NCBI GenBank assembly: GCA_029820295.1
Contig: JALGVA010000032.1
Span: 1 to 38,451, forward strand
From: Candidatus Zipacnadia bacterium
GTDB lineage: Bacteria; Armatimonadota; Zipacnadia; Zipacnadales; UBA5352
Reading direction: 5' to 3'
Length of the DNA stretch: 38,451 bases
How positions within the stretch are numbered: position 1 is the first letter of the stretch; the number at the start of each line of letters is the position of its first letter. The notes beneath the pieces were generated by a model. It worked only from the letters and a program-made list of their open reading frames with translations, was not told where the DNA came from and ran no database searches. A program made the translations under genes and the position numbers. Below, in pieces: positions 7,440 to 17,271 of the stretch.

Positions 7440-8222
7440 TCAGTCGGGGTCGGGCCAGTCGCCACCATCGGCGATGCGGCCCCAGTCCTTGCACATGCCC
7501 ACCGGGTCGCCGCTCTGGGGCTGATGGTCGAATGGGTAGCTGGTGCGTGCCGCCCAGTCGGCGTGGTAGTCACAGTACAGGAAGTTCTTGCCGTCGAAGT
7601 GCCACATCGGGAACTCGTCCGGGTCCTCGTAGCCGCTGCCGTCGCCGGGCATGTCCTCATCGTGGTACTGGTAGACGTTCTGCCCGAGCGCGTCGCCCCA
7701 GGCTCCGGGCTCGTTATCGCCCTTCTCGAACAGCAGCACGGTCTTCTGCGGCGCCGGGATGTCATCGCGGAAGCCGCCGATGGCGATGATGCCCCCGCCC
7801 GACACGGTCATAGGCCGCTGCGTGTACTGGGCGATGGCGTAGGAGCGCGCGCTGCGCGCGTCGGTGTTGGGGTTGTCGGGGCAGATCAGCAGATCCTTGG
7901 TGCGCAGCGCGTACATGATGGCCGTGTCCCAGGTCCCTATCGACGAGTCGGCCACGTTCTTGAGGGGGTCGGGCGGCGGAGTCCACGGGGCGATACCCGG
8001 ATGGGTGATCGACCAGGGCGGGAGGAAGCCGGCGTTGTCCTGCACGTAGGTCTCAATCGCGACCCCGATCTGCTGCAGATTGGACAGGCAGCGGGTCTTG
8101 CGCGCGCTGGCGCGGGCGCGACTGAACACCGGGAAGAGGATTGCGGCCAGAACAGCGATGATGCCGATCACGGTCAGCAGTTCAATGAGAGTGAATCCTG
8201 TGCGGCTCTGGCATCGCCTCAT
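7440..8222 (-). CDS. Prepilin-type protein, DUF1559-like (pseudopilin 1)
   Basis: 260 residues. Type IV prepilin leader MRRCQSRTG followed by [24 protein letters not shown], cleaved by prepilin peptidase after G9 with E5 of the mature protein in place; the following ARASARKTRCLSNLQQIG is the usual start of DUF1559 proteins. The C-terminal half carries WHFDGKNFLYCDYH, a variant of the H-X9-DG motif in which the final glycine is tyrosine. I chose ATG 8222 because it gives a short leader; an in-frame ATG at 8249 would add nine residues and has no ribosome site. It is the last of three co-directional paralogues. Such proteins form or decorate type II secretion-like pseudopili; the partner is unknown. 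Confidence 0.87.
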   Translation of the reverse strand: MRRCQSRTGFTLIELLTVIGIIAVLAAILFPVFSRARASARKTRCLSNLQQIGVAIETYVQDNAGFLPPWSITHPGIAPWTPPPDPLKNVADSSIGTWDTAIMYALRTKDLLICPDNPNTDARSARSYAIAQYTQRPMTVSGGGIIAIGGFRDDIPAPQKTVLLFEKGDNEPGAWGDALGQNVYQYHDEDMPGDGSGYEDPDEFPMWHFDGKNFLYCDYHADWAARTSYPFDHQPQSGDPVGMCKDWGRIADGGDWPDPD

Positions 8223-8271
8223 GGGCGCTGTCACACTCCTGTACACCATCTCTGAGCGCGGTGTCGCGGCG

Positions 8272-8943
8272 TCAGCCCGCGGGGGGCCAGTCGCCGGACG
8301 GGGGCCGGGCAGGCACCTCACATGCGCCGGGCTCGGCCCCAGCCCGATAGCAGGCGGCGAACGGCCCGGCACCCTTAGTATACCACTTCACATGCCCGTC
8401 GATAAACGTGAAGTTCTTTCCCTCATGGTGAAACGGCACCTCTGAGTACCCCGGCTGGCCCTTCGCGGTGTGCGATTGATACACGTTCTCACCGGTGGCA
8501 TCGTCCCAGATTCCGAAGGGGTACATGCCCTTCTCGAACAGCGCGACCGTCGCCACCGGGTTGGGGAAGCGCCCGAGCTGGATGCCGCTGACGTAGCGCG
8601 GCATCGCGTACGACCGGAAGCCCCGCCCGAGCGGGTTCTCCGGACACTCCAGCACCTGCTTGTTGCGGTAGTACGGGAACACCTGCTCGTCCCACGTGTA
8701 CGGGTACGCCGACGGCGCCCCGCCGGTCGGGCTGCCCCCCACCAGGCTCCACAGCGGCATGATCTCGTCGGCGTCGTCGGCGTACATCTGCAGCGCAATG
8801 CCGAGCTGACGCATGTTGGATTGGCAGGCCGTCCCTCTCGCCTTCGACCGCGCCCGTGCGAACACCGGGAACAGGATCGAGGCCAGGACCGAGATGATGG
8901 CGATGACCACGAGCAACTCGATGAGCGTGAAGCCGCGTCTCAT
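8272..8943 (-). CDS. Prepilin-type protein, DUF1559 / H-X9-DG (pseudopilin 2)
   Basis: 223 residues. The leader is only MRRG, followed by [27 protein letters not shown] 8943 has GGAGG 7 nt upstream. The mature region continues [27 protein letters not shown], then a variable, partly aromatic domain with CPENPLG, and the processing-associated H-X9-DG motif within [17 protein letters not shown]. The protein should be inserted in the inner membrane by its N-terminal helix and assembled into a pseudopilus after cleavage and methylation. Paralogous to its neighbours on both sides. No pilin ATPase, GspF or prepilin peptidase gene lies in the window, so assembly depends on genes elsewhere. Confidence 0.9.
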   Translation of the reverse strand: MRRGFTLIELLVVIAIISVLASILFPVFARARSKARGTACQSNMRQLGIALQMYADDADEIMPLWSLVGGSPTGGAPSAYPYTWDEQVFPYYRNKQVLECPENPLGRGFRSYAMPRYVSGIQLGRFPNPVATVALFEKGMYPFGIWDDATGENVYQSHTAKGQPGYSEVPFHHEGKNFTFIDGHVKWYTKGAGPFAACYRAGAEPGACEVPARPPSGDWPPAG

Positions 8944-8978
8944 GGTACTTCCTCCGCGGCCCCGCCGGGCGTCGCGCG

Positions 8979-9012
8979 CGGGCCGCCTGCCCCCGGGGGA
9001 CCAGGCGGCCCG
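8979..9012 (-). terminator. 11-bp hairpin between pseudopilin genes 3 and 2
   Basis: CGGGCCGCCTG pairs perfectly with CAGGCGGCCCG around a 12-nt loop that itself contains CCCCCGGGGG. It sits in the 106-nt gap after the first-transcribed pseudopilin gene. It may partly stop transcription or stabilise the upstream message, giving unequal levels of the three pilins. No T-tract. Confidence 0.45.
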
Positions 9013-9049
9013 GACGGGGATTCGACGTGCAGCCACGCTTGACCTGCCT

Positions 9050-9784
9050 CTACTCCACCGGCCAGTCACCATCGCTGGCGCCGGGGTACTCGCAGTGCCC
9101 CGGGCCGTGCTGCTCCCAGGGCGGCTGCGAGCCCGGGTGCGCGGTCGCACAGGTGCTGGCCGGGTTCACATAGGCGAAGGGGCCGCTGCCGGCGGCGGCC
9201 CACTTGACGTGGCCGTCGAGGTAGACGAAGTTCTTACCGCCGTTGTGCCACAGGGTCTTGTCGAGGCCGTAGCCGGTGCAGCCGGCGGTCTGGAAGAAGT
9301 TCTCGGCCGCGGCGTCGCCCCACACGCCGGGACCCTTCCAGCCCTTGTCGAACAACAGCACGGTCGAGGTAGGGACGGGCGGCAGGTCGGGGCACTGACC
9401 GGAGACGTAGCGCGGCATGGCGTACGAGCGCGGGCGGTCGCCGCTGGGTGTGCGCTTGGGGTTGTCCGGGCAGCACAGGATCTGCTGGTTCTTGGTGTAG
9501 GGCCCGAGCAAGGTGTCCCAGGTGTAGGCGCCGGTGGACAGGTCGTCGTCCGCGTCGCTGCCGCCGTAGCCCCACGGGGGCAGCGTGCTGTCGTAGTCCT
9601 GCGCGTACATGATCATCGCGGTACCGAGCTGCTTGAGGTTGGACGAGCACACCGCCTGCCGCGCCTTGGCCCGCGCGCGTGCAAACACCGGGAACAGGAT
9701 CGCGGCGAGAATGGCGATGATCGCGATCACGACGAGCAGCTCGATGAGGGTGAAGCCACGCGTGCGACCACGTCGATGTGTCAT
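9050..9784 (-). CDS. Prepilin-type protein, DUF1559 / H-X9-DG (pseudopilin 3)
   Basis: 244 residues, first of three paralogues in transcription order. Leader [10 protein letters not shown], then [27 protein letters not shown] 9784 has GAGGAGGT 6 nt upstream, the best ribosome site of the three. After [24 protein letters not shown] comes a variable domain with CCPDNPKR and MPRYVSG, both echoed in pseudopilin 2, and the H-X9-DG motif within [17 protein letters not shown]. Such families are expanded in Planctomycetes, Lentisphaerae and Armatimonadota. The tandem array with divergent middle regions suggests different subunits or binding specificities within one pseudopilus, which is inference. 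Confidence 0.9.
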   Translation of the reverse strand: MTHRRGRTRGFTLIELLVVIAIIAILAAILFPVFARARAKARQAVCSSNLKQLGTAMIMYAQDYDSTLPPWGYGGSDADDDLSTGAYTWDTLLGPYTKNQQILCCPDNPKRTPSGDRPRSYAMPRYVSGQCPDLPPVPTSTVLLFDKGWKGPGVWGDAAAENFFQTAGCTGYGLDKTLWHNGGKNFVYLDGHVKWAAAGSGPFAYVNPASTCATAHPGSQPPWEQHGPGHCEYPGASDGDWPVE

Positions 9785-9948
9785 GTTGCGACCTCCTCGG
9801 CGCTCCGCGCGCTGCCGAAGACGCCATGTCCATCGTCCAACCGGCCTGCCATCGCCGGGGCTGCGGGTGTGTACTGTAAACGCCGCGCGTGCGCGATTGT
9901 TCCACACCGAGGAGATTCTGCTGCGCGGGCGGGTCGGGGCCAATCGAA

Positions 9949-9973
9949 GGGGCCGGCGACAGGCGCCGGCCCC
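9949..9973 (-). terminator. 10-bp GC hairpin after the OPT-like gene
   Basis: GGGGCCGGCG, 5-nt loop, CGCCGGCCCC, a perfect stem 26 nt past the stop of the transporter gene on the minus strand. It would close the 18961-9999 transcription unit. Only a short TTCGATT follows, so it is not a textbook intrinsic terminator. Confidence 0.55.
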
Positions 9974-9998
9974 GGAGAAGGCTGCGTGATCAGGCTGA

Positions 9999-11984
9999 TC
10001 AGTAGGGCATCTGCGAGACCGCCTGGCCGATGAGCGCGAACGCCACCGAGCCCATGCCGATCAGGCCCATGCCGCAGGCATAGCCGGCGGAGAGCACCGT
10101 GGCGTACTGCTTCCAGCGGCGGGCGCCGAAGCGCGGGATCATGTAGAACTGGCTGATCAGCGCCCCGATCATCTCAGGGAAGACGAAGTGGGGCATGTGC
10201 CCAATGCCGCGCACCACTCCGTAGACCAGGAGGGTGGGCATGCGCGCCGCCGCGAGGATGCTGTAGGTGATCACGCCGAAGCCGAAGCCGCCGACCACGA
10301 ACTGCCACTTGAAGGCGCGGTGGAAGAGGCTCTTGCCGGTGAGGGTGGCGGTGAGCCACAGACCGGAGTTGAGCGCGTTGAGGTGCCACATCTTCTGCGC
10401 GTACGGGTAGTTGGCCGACGGGATGGGCGCCAGCTTCCAGATGAACTCCCAGTAGATCAGGCTGCAGACGACGACGATGGGCAGGATGAGCAGCTCGGCC
10501 TTGACCAGCGAGATGACCTTGTTGCCGGTCAGCTCGAGCACGCGGAACTGCTGGGCGCGCTGGCCGTGGTCGAACTCGGGGATGGGCGCGAACCAGATGT
10601 CGATGCCCTTGTAGCCGCTGAGGATGATGACGCCCTGCTTGACCATGGGAATGGAGACCCACTGGCCGGTGAGGCCCTTCATGCGCGCGTCCACGTAGGA
10701 ATTGAGCGGTGTGAAGATGAAGCCGAAGAAGATCACCCACAGGATGGGGAAGTCGGGCACCAGATGCCAGCACAGGAAGACGTAGCCCAGAGTCGAGAAC
10801 GCGAACATGCCGATGGCGAGCCACAGGTTGATGTCGCCGCGGCCGGGCACGCCCGCGAGCGTCCCGGGCTCGTGCTCGCGGCCCTCCTCATCGGCCCTGC
10901 GATTGCGGTAGAAGTGAGCGAGGATACCGGCGATACCGATGAACGCGACCGCGAACGCGGTGCCGATGCCGATGCTGAAGTAGAAGTCCACCGAGTTGGC
11001 GAACGAACTCTGGATGGTGTCCATCCCCGGCGTCCAGGCCTGCAGTACGCCCGCGCGGTAGAGCGCCGGGTTCAGAATGAAGGTGGCCACCGCGGTCACG
11101 AAGCTGCCCACCACCGCCCAGAACGGCACGACGAAGCCGGCGATGATGGCGCCCAGGTCGGTGGTGAAGCCGGTGGGCACGGCGGGCAGCACGTTCTCGG
11201 TGTTGCGCGTGAGGTCAACGAAGGGAATCGGCAACAGTTGCAGGGGCTTGGTCATGATCACGCCGGTGATGGTGGGCACGCCGACGTAGAAGGCGCCGAA
11301 CACCAGGCCGATCATCGCCCCGATGGCGAACACGCGCCAGCGCCAGGTCTCCGTCTTGGTGGTGGTCTCGGCCAGCGCGGTCGAGCCCTGCGCGGTGATG
11401 GCCGCGTAGGGGAAGGGCAGGCGCTCGTAGTCGGAGGTGATGCGGAAGAGCGTGTAGCCCAGCCCGAACCAGTTCAGGCGGCTGAGGATCACGCCCACCA
11501 AGAGGATGGCCATCGGGTAGTACCAGTCGGGGTGGAAGAAGGTGCGCCGCAGCAGCGCCTCGGAGTCCGGTGGCGGGACGACCCACTCGGGGATCTGGTA
11601 GGCGATGCCCAGGCCGCGCGCCGCCGGCGAGCGCACGAAGTACTGGTCCCAGATCTTGCCGGCGAAGACGCCGCCGGCGAGCTGCAGGCCGCCGGAGGTG
11701 GACGCCAGCGCCGCGGCGATGTAGAAGAGAATGTACACTTCCTGGCGCTTGAGCGTGATGAACGACCGGCGCGCCACCTCGGTGAAGAGGATGATGGTGG
11801 TCCACTCAGCCGCCGGCCCGAGGTTGCGCCCGGCCACCAGCCCCAGGTAGATGGCGCCGGGCATCATCACGAAGCCGATGAAGATGGCCCCGATGATGGT
11901 CTTGACGTCAAAACCATCCTCGTATTGCTCGGGCTGGTCCATCAGCCCTCGGTACAGCTCAAGTTCGGGGTCCAGTCGAGACAC
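9999..11984 (-). CDS. Multi-pass membrane transporter, OPT-like
   Basis: 661 residues with some 14 or more hydrophobic segments spread over the whole length and no signal peptide. Size and topology resemble prokaryotic oligopeptide transporter (OPT) proteins or the related large membrane families of unknown function seen in Armatimonadota and Lentisphaerae; I cannot name the family with confidence. Features include [15 protein letters not shown] after about residue 190, a charged cytoplasmic loop ([14 protein letters not shown]) near 365, and [15 protein letters not shown] near 435. The start is GTG 11984 with GGAGGT 5 nt upstream. It follows the peptidase-permease fusion by 72 nt on the same strand and is probably co-transcribed, which hints that the operon handles peptides or peptide-like compounds. 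Confidence 0.6.
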   Translation of the reverse strand: MSRLDPELELYRGLMDQPEQYEDGFDVKTIIGAIFIGFVMMPGAIYLGLVAGRNLGPAAEWTTIILFTEVARRSFITLKRQEVYILFYIAAALASTSGGLQLAGGVFAGKIWDQYFVRSPAARGLGIAYQIPEWVVPPPDSEALLRRTFFHPDWYYPMAILLVGVILSRLNWFGLGYTLFRITSDYERLPFPYAAITAQGSTALAETTTKTETWRWRVFAIGAMIGLVFGAFYVGVPTITGVIMTKPLQLLPIPFVDLTRNTENVLPAVPTGFTTDLGAIIAGFVVPFWAVVGSFVTAVATFILNPALYRAGVLQAWTPGMDTIQSSFANSVDFYFSIGIGTAFAVAFIGIAGILAHFYRNRRADEEGREHEPGTLAGVPGRGDINLWLAIGMFAFSTLGYVFLCWHLVPDFPILWVIFFGFIFTPLNSYVDARMKGLTGQWVSIPMVKQGVIILSGYKGIDIWFAPIPEFDHGQRAQQFRVLELTGNKVISLVKAELLILPIVVVCSLIYWEFIWKLAPIPSANYPYAQKMWHLNALNSGLWLTATLTGKSLFHRAFKWQFVVGGFGFGVITYSILAAARMPTLLVYGVVRGIGHMPHFVFPEMIGALISQFYMIPRFGARRWKQYATVLSAGYACGMGLIGMGSVAFALIGQAVSQMPY

Positions 11985-12056
11985 TTGACACCTCCGGGCG
12001 CCACCATGCGCGTCTGCGTGTGGTCGAAACCGGGCTCAGGCGGCCGGCGCGCCGCG

Positions 12057-15000
12057 TCACTCCGCGGTGTCGGGCAGCTCCTCGCCCGCCAGGATGGCGC
12101 GGCCGCGCGCGCCGAACTCGCCCTTGAGCGGCGTGGGCAGCGTGCGCCACAGCAGATACTGCTTGCGCAGCAGGTTGATGAAGTTGCGGGTCACGCGGAT
12201 CCACGAGGCTTCGTCGCCGCTCTCGCGCTCGATGACCGCGCGGATCTGGTAGATCTCGGCATCCTCGGTGGGCACGGTCTCGATGGTCATGTGCTCGGAG
12301 ACGCCCAGGTCGTAGGGCGCGAGCCAGACCATCACCGCGAGAGCATAGCCCTCCCCCAACTCGTACTCGCGCCTGTCGAGCCCCAGGTCACCGGTGGAGA
12401 AGTTGCCCAGCGAGTAGTCCGCGTGCGCCGACAGGTAGTCCAGCAGGAAGACGTTCACGCCCAGGGCCTGGTCGCCGGTCACGGTGAAGGGCAGGTTCAT
12501 GCGCATGACGTCATCGACCGGCTCGGGCAGCGTCCAGCGGCGCTCGATGCCGGGCATGGCGATGTCGGAGGCCACGCGCGCGGGATAGAGCACCGAGATG
12601 AGCACTGTGAACATGATCATCAGCGTGCTTGCCACCGCGGCCAGCGACGAGTAGTTGAGGTACAGCCCGCCCAAGGCCCCGGTCATCAGCAGGATCTTGG
12701 CGGCCATCTGGCCGACCAGGTAGCCCACGACGGCGCCGAGCACTGCGTACACCGAGGCCTCGGCGATGAACAGCGCTGCGATGTGCGTGGGTGCCAGGCC
12801 CAGCGAGCTGTAGATGTGGATCTCGTTGGTGCGCTCATAGACCGAGCCGAGCATGGTGTTGAGCACGATCAGGGCGGCGATGAGCACCGGGATGATGATG
12901 TCGCCGGCGCCCTGCAGGCCGGTGGTGCCGACGGCGCTGCACAGGTAGGTCTCGCCGTCGATGCCCGCGTAGAGGTTCAGTTCCACGCGCGCCATCAGGT
13001 TGTCCAGGTCCTCGCGCACGTCCGCGGCCTCGGGGATGCCGATGGCGACCGAGCGCAGCGTGCCGCCGGCGTTGATGACGAAGTTGTAGGGCACGATGAG
13101 GACCGCGTCGGGCGTGAGGTGGATGTACTCACGCAGCTCGTCCTCGCTCATCTCGTCTTCGCCGGCCTGCATGGACTGGCGCTGCGCCTGCTGCTCCTGC
13201 ATGAGCAGGTAGTCCACGGGCGTGATCTGCTCGCCGTCAAGGTCCTCGATGCGCTTGAAGCGGTCGGAGTCGATGATGCCCAGCACGCGCAGGCGGGTGC
13301 CGAAGACCGACACGTAGACGTTGCCCACGTCCTCGGCCTGGATAGCCAGCTTGTCGGCCATTTCCTGGGGCACGATGCATGCGAGCGTGTCGGTGTCGGT
13401 GAACCAGCGGCCGCCGGGCTTGAGCGCGCTCTGCGGGTCGGTGATGAGCTGCTCGTCGGGGGTGAGCCCGACCATGGCGGTGGCGGCGTAGGAGGCGCCG
13501 GCGCGGGAGACGTCCACGAAGGACTGCTCGCCGATGCGCGCGGAGAAGTACCACGCGCGCGGGGCCACCGGGTAACGGTCGCCGAACTCATTGGCCATCA
13601 CGCGCGCGGTGGGCTCGCCGATGGGCGTCCACGTCTTGTCGCGGATCATGATGCCGTTGTACTCGGCGGTGTGCGGCAGGCGGATGCGGTTGCTGCGCAT
13701 GGTCTGCTTGATCGAGGTGGTGGACAGCACGGTGAAGGTGAGCAGCACCAGGGTCACACAGGTCAGCAGTGTCCGGATCTTGCGCCGGCGCATGTTGGAG
13801 ATGCCCAGGCTGAAGGCGGCCGCCGAGGCCGACAGGCGGCCCACGTCGGCCTCGCGCACCCCGGTCTGCTCCCAGCGCACCTCGCGCATCTGCTCCTCGA
13901 ACTTCTGCACCACGATGCCCACGACCACCACGGTGAGCGCGAGGATGATGAAGGCGAGCAGGATGATCATGGGCGTGAAGGTGATGGCGAAGGCCGGATG
14001 CACCAGAGCGATGAGGATGAAGATGCCGATGAAGAACGCCACGGTGCCGATGATCTGGCCCTTGATCTCGCGCGCGCCGATGAACAGGCGCTCGGCGAAG
14101 ACCGCGAACGGCATCAGCAGTGCCAGGTAGAACAGCACGCCCTTGACCACGTCATCGGCGGTCTTACGCACGTCCGGGTAGGCGCGCGATTCGTAGCTCC
14201 AGGCAGTACGCGCGGCGGTGAAGAACTCGTCGTAGTTGCGCTCGCGCAGATACTGCTGCGCCAGGTTCAAGTACTCGAGGGCTTTCGCGTGCGAGTTGGT
14301 GACACGCTGGTTGGTGATGCCGTGCCTGGACATGTCAATCATGCGCGTCTCGTCCAGCAGCCACATGTCCGTGGCGACGCGGTAGGGCGTGGCGTAGAGC
14401 GAGGGGTAGCGATCCACCAGATAGCCCTCGCCCAGCTCTTCGCGGTCGGTGGGGTTGACCAGCAGGAAGCGCAGGCCCAGCAGACTGGCGCCCATGGTGA
14501 TCTTGACTTTGGTGCCCGATGGGGCGAAGACCACGGCCACCGGCTCGTACGACGATGTGAACTGCGCGGGCGGCAGGGGCAGACAGTAGCCGTATTCGTA
14601 GGGCGCCGCATCGGTCTGCGCGTCGTAGACCTGGATCTCGCTCAGGAGTTGGAAGAAGCGCTGGTCGACCATGTCGAAGATGGCGACCGGCTTGCAGTCG
14701 AACATGACCACGGTGACCGGCTTGATATCCTGGTCCATCGGCACCTTGTTGGGGTACTGCTCGGCGCCGGTCACGCCCATGTCCGGAGCCATCACGACGC
14801 AGCCGTCCCGGGGGTCGAGCAGGTAGGCCTCAACGGTGATGGTGCCGCCGCGCGCGCGCGAGTTGGGCAGCCCCAGCAGGGTGAAGCGCCCGTCGTCACC
14901 GACGATGTCGAAGATCTCGCTGCGCACGCCCATCGAGGTCTTGGTGCCGGTGCGCGCGACCGCGACCGAGCCCACCACGGGATCGTCGGGGAACAGGCTC

Positions 15001-17075
15001 TCCTCGGGGTCGAACTGCACCGCACGGCCGCGGATCTCCACGAAGTCGTCGGACAGCTCGAGGTCGTAGAGGTCGCGCGGGTCATCGAGCGATACCAGGT
15101 CCATGACCAGGCAGGCCAGGAAGCGGGTCTGCTCGACCAGGTTGTCGAGCTGCACGTGCTCGATATGGTCCATGGGCGTGTCCACCCATGGCCGCGAGTC
15201 GTGGACCGTAGCGAAGCCCAGGCCGGGGATGCCGGCGAGGGTGGCGACCTCGTGCGACATGGCGAGCTTGCCGGCCATGTAGGTGCGCCAGCTCTTGCCC
15301 TGGATGGCGTTGATGCCATCGACCAGGCGCACGGGCACACCCAGGGCGGCGGAGATCAGGTCGGAGTACTCACGCGCCTTCTTGCCGATGTCGGAGAACT
15401 TCCACTGGATGCTCTCGCGGAAGTCGTAGAAGTAGCCCTTGTAGAAGATGCCGAAGGTGTTGTTGTGGCTCGACAGGTCGAGGGTGAACCACAGGTAGAT
15501 CTGCTTGTCGGAGAAGTCAACGGCATCGGCGAGGGCCCAGGCGGCGCGCTCCACCTCGGCCAGCGCGGCCTGCTTCTCCTGCAGGTCGGCGTCGCGCGGT
15601 ACGCGGCGGGCCGCGCGCACGGCCTCGCGCGCGTTGTCCACCGCCTGCTCGATGCCCGGGACAGCGGCGCCGAACTCGGCGATCAGCTCCATACGCTCGT
15701 CCAGCTCGTCCTCGGTGAGCTGGCGCTCAACGAGCACGCCGCGGTTGGGAGCATCGCGCCCGGCGCGCTCAGCGGCGCGCACGGTCTTCATCAGGCGGCG
15801 ACCGTTCTTGGCCGCCAGGTTGATGGCGCGGGCGATGCGGCCGAGCGCGCGCATGCGCTCGGTGACCAGCTCCTCCTCGGTCTTGGGCTCCTCCTGGGAG
15901 TACTCGTCGGGCTCCTCCCACACGCGCGCGATGGCGTCCTCAAGTTCGGAGCGTGCGTGGTTGACCAGGTCGAACATGTGCTTGACGCGCCGCTCGCCGC
16001 GGGCGCCGCGGATGAACTGGTGGATGTAGGACTTGGTGCCGGTGAGGGCCTGGAAGTGGCCGGAGGTGGCGAGGAAGATGACGGTGCGCTTGGGCGGCTG
16101 CTCCTTGAAGGCCTTGGCGAGCTGCATCATGGCGGCGATGGAGCAGGCGCTCTCGGCTCCGGGCGCCTGGTTGGGCGTCAGCGAGATGGAGTCGTAGTAA
16201 GCCTGGATGACCACCTGCTGATTGCTCAGCCGCAGATCGGCGCCCTGGGTGTCGCCCGTGTCATCGCCCTCGGCGTGGGTCGGGGCAGCGCCCTCGATGC
16301 GCGCGACGACGTTCTCGCCCTCGACGCGCTGCCAGGCCATGTCACAGTGGATGGTGACCGGCACCTCGTCGCGCGCGAGCAGCAGGCCCATCAGGGTGTC
16401 GGCGGCCTCGCGCGGGATCCAATAGCGCGGGATGTCCACCGGGATGGACAGGAACTTGGCCTCGGCCTCGCCGCGCAGCGTCTCCTCGGGCTCGATGAAC
16501 AGCACCGCCTGGGTGCCCAGCAGCGGGCCGTTGAACCACTCGGCCTGGCAGTTGAAGTCCACCATGGTGATGGAGTTAGTGACTTCCTGGCCGTTGAAGG
16601 CGCGCAGGTTGCCGGGGCCGGCGTAGATGAGGTTGCCGCGGATACCGTCATCGGGCGTGGTGGGCGTGCGCACCAGGTTGGGCCACATGGGCAGCATGGC
16701 GAAGGAGGTGTCGGTGCCGTCGACGCTGATGGAGGCGTAGCGGCCCTGCTCATCGGGGCGGGCCACGGGGACGACCACGGGGAAGGTCTCGATGTGCACG
16801 TCCTCCAGGCCGATCTGGCGGAAGCCGTCGGCGACCATCTGCGCGGCCTCATGACAGCCCGGGTAGCCGGTGACGCGCGAGCCCAGCGCCTCGAGGTCGG
16901 CGATGAGGTCGCGCATCTCCTGCTCGTCGATGGCGGAGGCCGCCATCTCGTAGTCGGTGTCCGACTCGAGGACGATCTCCTCCTCGTGCCCGCCCTGGGC
17001 GAGCGCGGGCAGGCCGGACATCGACAGCCCCAGGATGCCTGCGACAGCAACTGTGGCCCACAGTGGACGGAGCAA
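12057..17075 (-). CDS. M28-peptidase-like ectodomain fused to FtsX/MacB-type ABC permease
   Basis: 1672 residues. Signal peptide 1-27 (cleavage near ALA-QG). Residues about 50-350 and 520-665 resemble an M28 aminopeptidase fold with a PA-like insert (about 100-250) and a charged helical insert (about 365-515). Metal and catalytic positions seem lost: the expected HxD reads YYD at 293-295, the GAND-type loop reads GAES at 306-309, the EE pair reads HF at 340-341, and the last histidine is replaced in VDTPMDH at 631-637. A beta-sandwich follows (about 675-760), then three membrane helices (975-1056), then a complete FtsX unit: helix 1101-1121, MacB-like extracytoplasmic domain to about 1390, helices near 1392-1410, 1432-1458 and 1475-1498, and a 170-residue cytoplasmic tail. 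TTG 17075 is the first possible start, two codons after an in-frame TGA. It should pair with the ATPase and small permease upstream. Confidence 0.8.
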   Translation of the reverse strand: MLRPLWATVAVAGILGLSMSGLPALAQGGHEEEIVLESDTDYEMAASAIDEQEMRDLIADLEALGSRVTGYPGCHEAAQMVADGFRQIGLEDVHIETFPVVVPVARPDEQGRYASISVDGTDTSFAMLPMWPNLVRTPTTPDDGIRGNLIYAGPGNLRAFNGQEVTNSITMVDFNCQAEWFNGPLLGTQAVLFIEPEETLRGEAEAKFLSIPVDIPRYWIPREAADTLMGLLLARDEVPVTIHCDMAWQRVEGENVVARIEGAAPTHAEGDDTGDTQGADLRLSNQQVVIQAYYDSISLTPNQAPGAESACSIAAMMQLAKAFKEQPPKRTVIFLATSGHFQALTGTKSYIHQFIRGARGERRVKHMFDLVNHARSELEDAIARVWEEPDEYSQEEPKTEEELVTERMRALGRIARAINLAAKNGRRLMKTVRAAERAGRDAPNRGVLVERQLTEDELDERMELIAEFGAAVPGIEQAVDNAREAVRAARRVPRDADLQEKQAALAEVERAAWALADAVDFSDKQIYLWFTLDLSSHNNTFGIFYKGYFYDFRESIQWKFSDIGKKAREYSDLISAALGVPVRLVDGINAIQGKSWRTYMAGKLAMSHEVATLAGIPGLGFATVHDSRPWVDTPMDHIEHVQLDNLVEQTRFLACLVMDLVSLDDPRDLYDLELSDDFVEIRGRAVQFDPEESLFPDDPVVGSVAVARTGTKTSMGVRSEIFDIVGDDGRFTLLGLPNSRARGGTITVEAYLLDPRDGCVVMAPDMGVTGAEQYPNKVPMDQDIKPVTVVMFDCKPVAIFDMVDQRFFQLLSEIQVYDAQTDAAPYEYGYCLPLPPAQFTSSYEPVAVVFAPSGTKVKITMGASLLGLRFLLVNPTDREELGEGYLVDRYPSLYATPYRVATDMWLLDETRMIDMSRHGITNQRVTNSHAKALEYLNLAQQYLRERNYDEFFTAARTAWSYESRAYPDVRKTADDVVKGVLFYLALLMPFAVFAERLFIGAREIKGQIIGTVAFFIGIFILIALVHPAFAITFTPMIILLAFIILALTVVVVGIVVQKFEEQMREVRWEQTGVREADVGRLSASAAAFSLGISNMRRRKIRTLLTCVTLVLLTFTVLSTTSIKQTMRSNRIRLPHTAEYNGIMIRDKTWTPIGEPTARVMANEFGDRYPVAPRAWYFSARIGEQSFVDVSRAGASYAATAMVGLTPDEQLITDPQSALKPGGRWFTDTDTLACIVPQEMADKLAIQAEDVGNVYVSVFGTRLRVLGIIDSDRFKRIEDLDGEQITPVDYLLMQEQQAQRQSMQAGEDEMSEDELREYIHLTPDAVLIVPYNFVINAGGTLRSVAIGIPEAADVREDLDNLMARVELNLYAGIDGETYLCSAVGTTGLQGAGDIIIPVLIAALIVLNTMLGSVYERTNEIHIYSSLGLAPTHIAALFIAEASVYAVLGAVVGYLVGQMAAKILLMTGALGGLYLNYSSLAAVASTLMIMFTVLISVLYPARVASDIAMPGIERRWTLPEPVDDVMRMNLPFTVTGDQALGVNVFLLDYLSAHADYSLGNFSTGDLGLDRREYELGEGYALAVMVWLAPYDLGVSEHMTIETVPTEDAEIYQIRAVIERESGDEASWIRVTRNFINLLRKQYLLWRTLPTPLKGEFGARGRAILAGEELPDTAE

Positions 17076-17133
17076 GTCCCTTCACCGCCTCCGGAAGGTT
17101 ACGTACATCGGTCCGGCCGCGCCCCGGATGAGC

Positions 17134-17177
17134 GCCACACAGAGAAGCATGGCGCGCGACTGTGTGGCCGCGCGCCA
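17134..17177 (-). promoter_or_regulatory. Two overlapping, mutually exclusive 9-bp hairpins in the leader of the fusion gene
   Basis: Perfect stem A: GCCACACAG (17134-17142) with CTGTGTGGC (17160-17168). Perfect stem B: TGGCGCGCG (17150-17158) with CGCGCGCCA (17169-17177). The arms interleave as A-B-A'-B' with linkers of 7, 1 and 0 nt, too short for a full pseudoknot, so only one stem can form at a time. It lies 59-102 nt upstream of the TTG start, in the 196-nt gap after the ATPase gene. The arrangement is that of an attenuator or switch; the signal is unknown. Confidence 0.5.
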
Positions 17178-17271
17178 GCCAGACTGCTCACGCCGGCCCG
17201 CCGCCCCGGTCCTGCCCTGCAGGATGGCCGACCACGCCGAGGGGCGGATCGCCGCCCTTACGACGTCCCCG

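Noticed and set aside
17134-17177. H-type pseudoknot from the interleaved stems
   Set aside because: With linkers of 7, 1 and 0 nt around two 9-bp stems the loops cannot span the grooves; alternating hairpins are the better reading.
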